This document shows positions 24,871 through 28,159 of a stretch of 28,159 nucleotides of DNA, piece by piece. Source of the DNA: Oppiella nova (lineage: Eukaryota > Arthropoda > Arachnida > Sarcoptiformes > Oppiidae); contig CAJPVJ010000323.1 of NCBI GenBank assembly GCA_905397405.1, positions 1-28,159 of the forward strand, written 5' to 3'. The notes under the pieces are model-generated. The model did no database searches. It was not told the DNA's origin and saw nothing but the letters and a program-made list of their open reading frames with translations. The position numbers and the translations under genes were made by a program. Position 1 is the first letter of the stretch. Every line of letters starts with the position of its first letter.

Positions 24871-25432
24871 TTAATACATAGCCCAATTTCATTGCGCGAA
24901 CGCGGACAGCTTCAAGGGAAACATTAAAAACATTAGCGATGGCCCTAATGTTTCCGCCAGTCTCTTTCACGAAAGCTAAAAATTCTTCGTGCGGCATAAG
25001 AATTTCTCCAGCCACCCGATTAGCCTGGTATTCGATTGGATTACGTTCCGCATTTCTGTACAGGATACGTTCACCTATTGGCTTCATGCCAATTTGCTCT
25101 CGGTGAAGTTGGTAATGAACATATTCATGGGCCATAGAAAATCTTTGTCGATTTTTATGGTGCTTGGAGTTGACCGCGATTTTGAAACCGCTATCGTCTT
25201 TTTTCATAATATAGGCGTCATTATCCCCTAAATCCTCAAAACAGAGTTCGAGTTCAGGATTAGCGGCTATAGCTGATTCAATGCTCGTGCACCCATTTGC
25301 TATGAAGCCCTGACTCCGGAAATATTCTATAATTCTTTCAGGCGTGTCGAGAGCTGACGGATCTAGCTCTGAACCAAAACTCACAGAAGCGAGCACGTCT
25401 GGGTCCATTGGCCTATTAGGTCTTTTTTTCAT
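24860..25432 (-). CDS. ImmA/IrrE-type zinc metallopeptidase
   Basis: A 190-residue predicted protease of the ImmA/IrrE family, which cleaves repressors or other regulators to switch on mobile elements or stress responses. The zinc motif HEYVH is at residues 102-106 (SMAHEYVHYQLH), and the third ligand is probably E134 in IEYQANRVAGEILMP. Unlike many family members it lacks an N-terminal XRE helix-turn-helix. The C-terminus (about 155-185, NIRAIANVFNVSLEAVRVRA) is the usual HTH-like helical tail. It overlaps the upstream membrane-protein gene by four bases (ATGA) and the downstream beta-protein gene by eleven. No XRE-type repressor gene is adjacent, so its target is not obvious and might be one of its operon partners. 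Confidence 0.82.
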   Translation of the reverse strand: MKKRPNRPMDPDVLASVSFGSELDPSALDTPERIIEYFRSQGFIANGCTSIESAIAANPELELCFEDLGDNDAYIMKKDDSGFKIAVNSKHHKNRQRFSMAHEYVHYQLHREQIGMKPIGERILYRNAERNPIEYQANRVAGEILMPHEEFLAFVKETGGNIRAIANVFNVSLEAVRVRAMKLGYVLNGE

Positions 25433-25986
25433 GGCTGCTGTATCACTCCCGGAAAATCGTAACCGTCTTCCTCTAGCACAGCTATCACTGTTTCTAGGCG
25501 AATGGTTAGTTCGCTCGCCTTCGTTTCACTGAGTTCGCTAAGCCGCTTATCTATCCACCTCTCGGCTACAGCGGATGCGAAATAACGCGCCACTTCCGCT
25601 TCCATCACCTCTTGAGATTGATGACTTGCAGAAGCCCTTACGACTAGAAATGCTAAGGTTGCCAACACTGCCAAAAGGCCAATTAGAATAGTGATTATAG
25701 AAGCATAAAATGTCGTTATAGCCGACAAATATTCACCTGAGTCCCATTTATCATCAAAAAAACAGTAATTAAATCCATTCTTGCTTCCGCAGTTCGCGTT
25801 CTTAATAAAGTCGACGTCAACAAACCAAAATAAAATGATAACAATGCAAATTGTAGCTATGAGCCCACCAACCACACCAGCCCAAAAGCAAGTCCAATAA
25901 GTTCGCCGTTGCTCTTTTATAGCGGGCTTATCACCGCCTAATAGACCGGTAGTATGCCCCATTTTTAGATACTCATCCCAATTCAC
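25429..25986 (-). CDS. Two-helix membrane protein heading the ImmA/beta operon
   Basis: A protein of 185 residues from a GTG at 25986, or 177 from the ATG at 25962, which has GGGATGAG in front and is a fair alternative. There are two membrane helices, at about residues 31-55 and 89-114, with a short loop between them holding two cysteines (NANCGSKNGFNYCFF) that faces the periplasm if the N-terminus is inside. The last 70 residues are soluble and charged, probably helical (SQEVMEAEVARYFASAVAERW). I do not recognise the family. The four-base overlap with the metallopeptidase gene implies a joint function, perhaps as membrane sensor or pore of the system. Confidence 0.65.
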   Translation of the reverse strand: MNWDEYLKMGHTTGLLGGDKPAIKEQRRTYWTCFWAGVVGGLIATICIVIILFWFVDVDFIKNANCGSKNGFNYCFFDDKWDSGEYLSAITTFYASIITILIGLLAVLATLAFLVVRASASHQSQEVMEAEVARYFASAVAERWIDKRLSELSETKASELTIRLETVIAVLEEDGYDFPGVIQQP

Positions 25987-26152
25987 CCCGATTCGCTAGA
26001 AAAGATTACAATCTTTTTCTTTTCCGTCTAGGCCGCGCTCAATTATTGCTGACCTAAAACTTATTATTACGTAAAATCCCTTCTCCTCCCCACCGTCGAG
26101 CCACCGACAATGTGAAACCTACAAGTCCTTGCCGTTGCACAGGAGCAAAGGT

Positions 26153-26677
26153 TCATTTTCTGTGGTTTGTTGAAGCCATACCGCTAATTTTACTCTTTTT
26201 GGGACGCCCTATATGCTTACCTCTGAGCTTCGCTGCTGCCATTCCTGCTTTTGTCCTTTCACTGATGAGCGAGCGTTCAAATTCTGCGAGCGCCGCAATC
26301 ATGTGAAATAGCAATTTTCCGCCAGGCGAAGCGGTATCAATGCTTTCCGTTAACGACTTGAATTCGATCCCTTGATTGCCGAGGCTGCTCACATGCTCAA
26401 CCAGTTGCACAAGTGAGCGTCCGAGGCGATCTAGACGCCAAACGATGAGCGTGTCACCTGGTTGGAGTATATCCATCGCTTGCTGCAAACCCGGTCGTTC
26501 GTTAGACGCACCGGAAATACCATGATCTGTAAAAATGCGGTCACATCCTGCTTGCTTCAGTGCGTCAAATTGCAAATCCATCTTTTGGCAGTCAGTTGAA
26601 ACCCTCGCATATCCGACCTTTATGGGATATTCACGTAATATAGTTTTGTGGTTGTTAATAATTCTCTTCTTTTTCAC
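26153..26677 (-). CDS. Small serine recombinase (resolvase/invertase family), C-terminal HTH missing
   Basis: A serine site-specific recombinase with the catalytic serine in YARVSTDCQ and the arginines of RLDRLGRS and EFERSLISERT. This domain normally makes synaptic tetramers that cut and rejoin DNA. From the GTG at 26677 (AGGA eight bases before) it has 174 residues; an ATG at 26722 would add 15. After GRPKKSK only about a dozen residues remain, whereas resolvases and DNA invertases carry a further 40 or so forming a helix-turn-helix. The DNA-binding part is therefore absent or replaced, and activity is doubtful. It stands between the three-gene operon and a region with a 13-bp inverted repeat. 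Confidence 0.8.
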   Translation of the reverse strand: MKKKRIINNHKTILREYPIKVGYARVSTDCQKMDLQFDALKQAGCDRIFTDHGISGASNERPGLQQAMDILQPGDTLIVWRLDRLGRSLVQLVEHVSSLGNQGIEFKSLTESIDTASPGGKLLFHMIAALAEFERSLISERTKAGMAAAKLRGKHIGRPKKSKISGMASTNHRK

Positions 26678-26750
26678 CGTATTATTCCTGCGCCGTTCTC
26701 CCAATATCCGCTTGAATTTCATAGCATTCCAGCCTCGATTTTGTTGACGG

Positions 26751-26889
26751 AAAGGGAAGCCTTTGAAATTTCAATAGTCGTAAACAATTTTTCTATATTT
26801 TTTCTTCAATGGAGGCTTTTTCGGCGGTTTTCCTGACTCTTAATCTATTGCCAATATTTGAATCACTTCTTTTGATAAGGCTTCCCTTT
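26751..26889. repeat. 13-bp perfect inverted repeat bracketing 113 bp
   Basis: AAAGGGAAGCCTT at 26751-26763 and its exact reverse complement at 26877-26889 flank an AT-rich 113-base segment between the serine recombinase gene and the next gene. A 12-bp palindrome, TTGAAATTTCAA (26763-26774), adjoins the left arm. The repeat could be recombinase target halves, ends of a tiny non-coding element, or a long-range hairpin. Confidence 0.6.
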
Positions 26890-26936
26890 ATGTAATTCGA
26901 CTGTTTGAGGGGCATTTTTGCAGTCGAGGGGATCGC

Positions 26937-27569
26937 ATGGACCACATATCGGAACTGGGCATTAAAGTTGTGTCGGGCGAGATCATTCAGATTTCTGCGA
27001 GCATTTCTCAAGGAGACGTCGAAAACTCAAATACGAATGCGATGTACCCGTTCATTATGCTGAAGACAGCAAGCGGCGAGGTATTGAAGATCAACAACCT
27101 AGTCGTTGATGCGCATATTGAGCAGCATCTGGTGATTGGCCAGACGCTGACTTTATATCTTAAACAGGTGCGTCACTTGATAAATTTCAAGACAATGAAT
27201 TGCGCGGTAGCGGCAGTAAGCAATCGTGGAACCGGAATTCTGGACTTTCCGGCGCGTGCCATAACTGCCTTCTATGCTCAGGCTATTTTTGTCGGCTTGA
27301 TTTTAGGCGTGGCAGTTTCGTTTTTTCTGACGACCGTGCTTGGAGGCATCTTTTTCTATGTTGGGCGAACCGTTGGAATGATAACCGGACTTTACTTCCT
27401 TGAGTATCTCACATTCGTCGGAGGTTTTCTCGGCCTGATCAGTGGTCCCGCACTTCTCATCTATCTGCTGCGTTCTGCTGGTAAGTTTTCTGAAGTCCGC
27501 AAAGTGGCGGAACGTCTTCGCAAAAAGCTGGACAACAATTATCACGGCGTCGCCGTCAAAAATATCTGA
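26937..27569 (+). CDS. Hypothetical inner-membrane protein
   Basis: A protein of 210 residues; GAGGGG five bases before the ATG supports the start. Residues 1-100 are soluble and strand-rich (VSGEIIQISASISQGD, VLKINNLVVD, IGQTLTLYLKQVRH), possibly an OB-like fold. Residues about 108-185 form two or three membrane helices, followed by a basic C-terminal tail. I do not recognise the family. It is followed 31 bases later by a gene for a small secreted protein on the same strand, so they may be co-expressed. It is unknown whether it belongs to the island or the chromosome. Confidence 0.7.
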   Translation: MDHISELGIKVVSGEIIQISASISQGDVENSNTNAMYPFIMLKTASGEVLKINNLVVDAHIEQHLVIGQTLTLYLKQVRHLINFKTMNCAVAAVSNRGTGILDFPARAITAFYAQAIFVGLILGVAVSFFLTTVLGGIFFYVGRTVGMITGLYFLEYLTFVGGFLGLISGPALLIYLLRSAGKFSEVRKVAERLRKKLDNNYHGVAVKNI

Positions 27570-27600
27570 CGTCTATCCACCCGACGGAAAGAACATCAAC

Positions 27601-28011
27601 ATGCGCAAATTCCTTTTGACGTCGCTTGCAGCTTTTTCTCTTGTGACGTCTGCTCTCCCTGCCGCCGCTGCTAGTGATCCCTATGTCGGGGAATATGTCG
27701 GTAACTGCCCCGACGCCCAGTGCTTCATTGAGATTACGAAAAAGAAGGGCAAGAACTATAATTTACGCTTCACTGCAGCAGACCCAATGGATGCGCAAAA
27801 AATCCTCTGCAAAGCTGATATCCCGATGAAACGCGGAAAACTTGTCTTTACCGCCCTTGAACAATACGAGGACGCACTTTCAGGAGAATACAAAGCCGAC
27901 CCGCTCGTGTGGTTACTCGCGCTAATAGGTGGCAGCATCCAACTATATATCGAAAATGCACCCTGTGGCCGCTTTGATATGAGCGGCGAGTATGGCCCTT
28001 ACGGTGATTAA
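27601..28011 (+). CDS. Small secreted (periplasmic) hypothetical protein
   Basis: A protein of 136 residues with a clear signal peptide: MRKF basic start, a hydrophobic core, and cleavage likely after A24 (ALPAAAA before SDPYVG). The mature part has four cysteines (C36, C41, C70, C122), enough for two disulfides, and a strand-rich look suggesting a small beta-barrel or lipocalin-like fold. The frame is open to 27442 inside the previous gene, but the signal peptide fixes 27601 as the start. No family is recognised. A hairpin follows the stop. Confidence 0.75.
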   Translation: MRKFLLTSLAAFSLVTSALPAAAASDPYVGEYVGNCPDAQCFIEITKKKGKNYNLRFTAADPMDAQKILCKADIPMKRGKLVFTALEQYEDALSGEYKADPLVWLLALIGGSIQLYIENAPCGRFDMSGEYGPYGD

Positions 28012-28018
28012 AAATATA

Positions 28019-28050
28019 AAAGCGGCCACCAGTTAATGGCAGGCCGCTTT
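28019..28050 (+). terminator. Hairpin terminator after the secreted-protein gene
   Basis: AAAGCGGCC (28019-28027) pairs with GGCCGCTTT (28042-28050) around a 14-base loop. It lies 7 bases past the stop. Only three T follow within the stem, so efficiency is uncertain. Confidence 0.6.
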
Positions 28051-28159
28051 GTAGCGTCATTGGAGGGGGAGGAAGCGACGCCACATCCAATAGTTTCAGG
28101 GAGAAAAGTCGTCGGCGCAAGTCGATTTCAGTACCGTAACATTATTTCGGATGCGGAAT

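Larger units (their letters stand above)
22449..28159. mobile_element. tRNA-Ser-integrated genomic island, left end; right end not in window
   Basis: The left boundary is the tRNA-Ser 3' fragment, whose missing 5' half implies that foreign DNA starts to its right. The integrase gene begins within 90 bases of it. Cargo includes a three-gene ImmA/beta-protein operon and a serine recombinase, with AT-richer coding than the left half. No second tRNA 3' repeat was found up to 28159, so the element probably continues. The two genes after 26937 may belong to it or to the chromosome. There are no conjugation or phage structure genes in view, so its class (integrative island, satellite or larger element) is open. 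Confidence 0.6.

Noticed and set aside
26000-26017. AT-rich hairpin (AAAAGAT/ATCTTTT) upstream of the three-gene operon
   Set aside because: Too short and AT-rich to call a terminator.
27442-27600. Longer start for the secreted protein
   Set aside because: It overlaps the previous gene in another frame and would bury the evident signal peptide.

Overview
The window looks like a chromosomal segment of an alphaproteobacterium of the Brucella/Ochrobactrum type. This rests on the moderate GC content, the style of the protein sequences, the density of ABC transporters and FCD-type GntR regulators, and a tRNA-Ser(TGA) 3' end of familiar rhizobial form. The placement comes from recognising sequence style, not from a search.

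Bases 1 to about 21000 are a catabolic island. From the left: the end of a polyamine/opine-type ABC ATPase; an L-2-hydroxyglutarate oxidase (lhgO-like) and a succinate-semialdehyde-type aldehyde dehydrogenase on the + strand; then a six-gene minus-strand operon (TorT-like binding protein, two-domain sugar-type ATPase, two RbsC-type permeases, and the ATP-dependent amidohydrolase pair HyuA/HyuB). Next come a class III omega-transaminase (-), a GntR/FCD regulator (+), a fused E1alpha-E1beta 2-oxoacid dehydrogenase with its E2 (+), a class IV transaminase resembling (R)-selective amine transaminases (-), a VOC-fold protein (+) and a second GntR/FCD regulator (+). A reasonable reading is import of an amide- or lactam-like compound, ATP-driven ring or amide opening, transamination, and oxidation to an acid or acyl-CoA. 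The substrate cannot be read from the sequence.

Two operator families tie the island together. The 11-mer ATTGGATACAT (either strand) occurs exactly four times between genes: twice before the transporter/Hyu operon, once before the E1/E2 operon and once before the class IV transaminase. Looser relatives lie nearby. A second signal, TGATGCATCAT followed after 3 bases by ACAAAT, occurs before lhgO and between the omega-transaminase and the first gntR. This suggests two GntR regulons dividing one pathway.

Bases 21025-22448 hold a small K+-channel-like gene, a doubtful small gene and about 670 AT-rich bases with no convincing gene. At 22449-22511 lies a truncated 3' part of tRNA-Ser(TGA). It abuts a tyrosine integrase with a consensus-like promoter, which marks the left end of an integrated element running off the right edge of the window. 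Cargo includes an overlapping three-gene minus-strand operon (two-TM membrane protein, ImmA/IrrE-type HExxH metallopeptidase, phage-T4-beta-like protein), the best candidate in the window for an undescribed defence or stress system. Further right are a serine recombinase without its usual C-terminal HTH, a 13-bp inverted repeat, an unknown membrane protein and a small secreted protein. Whether the last two belong to the element is unknown.
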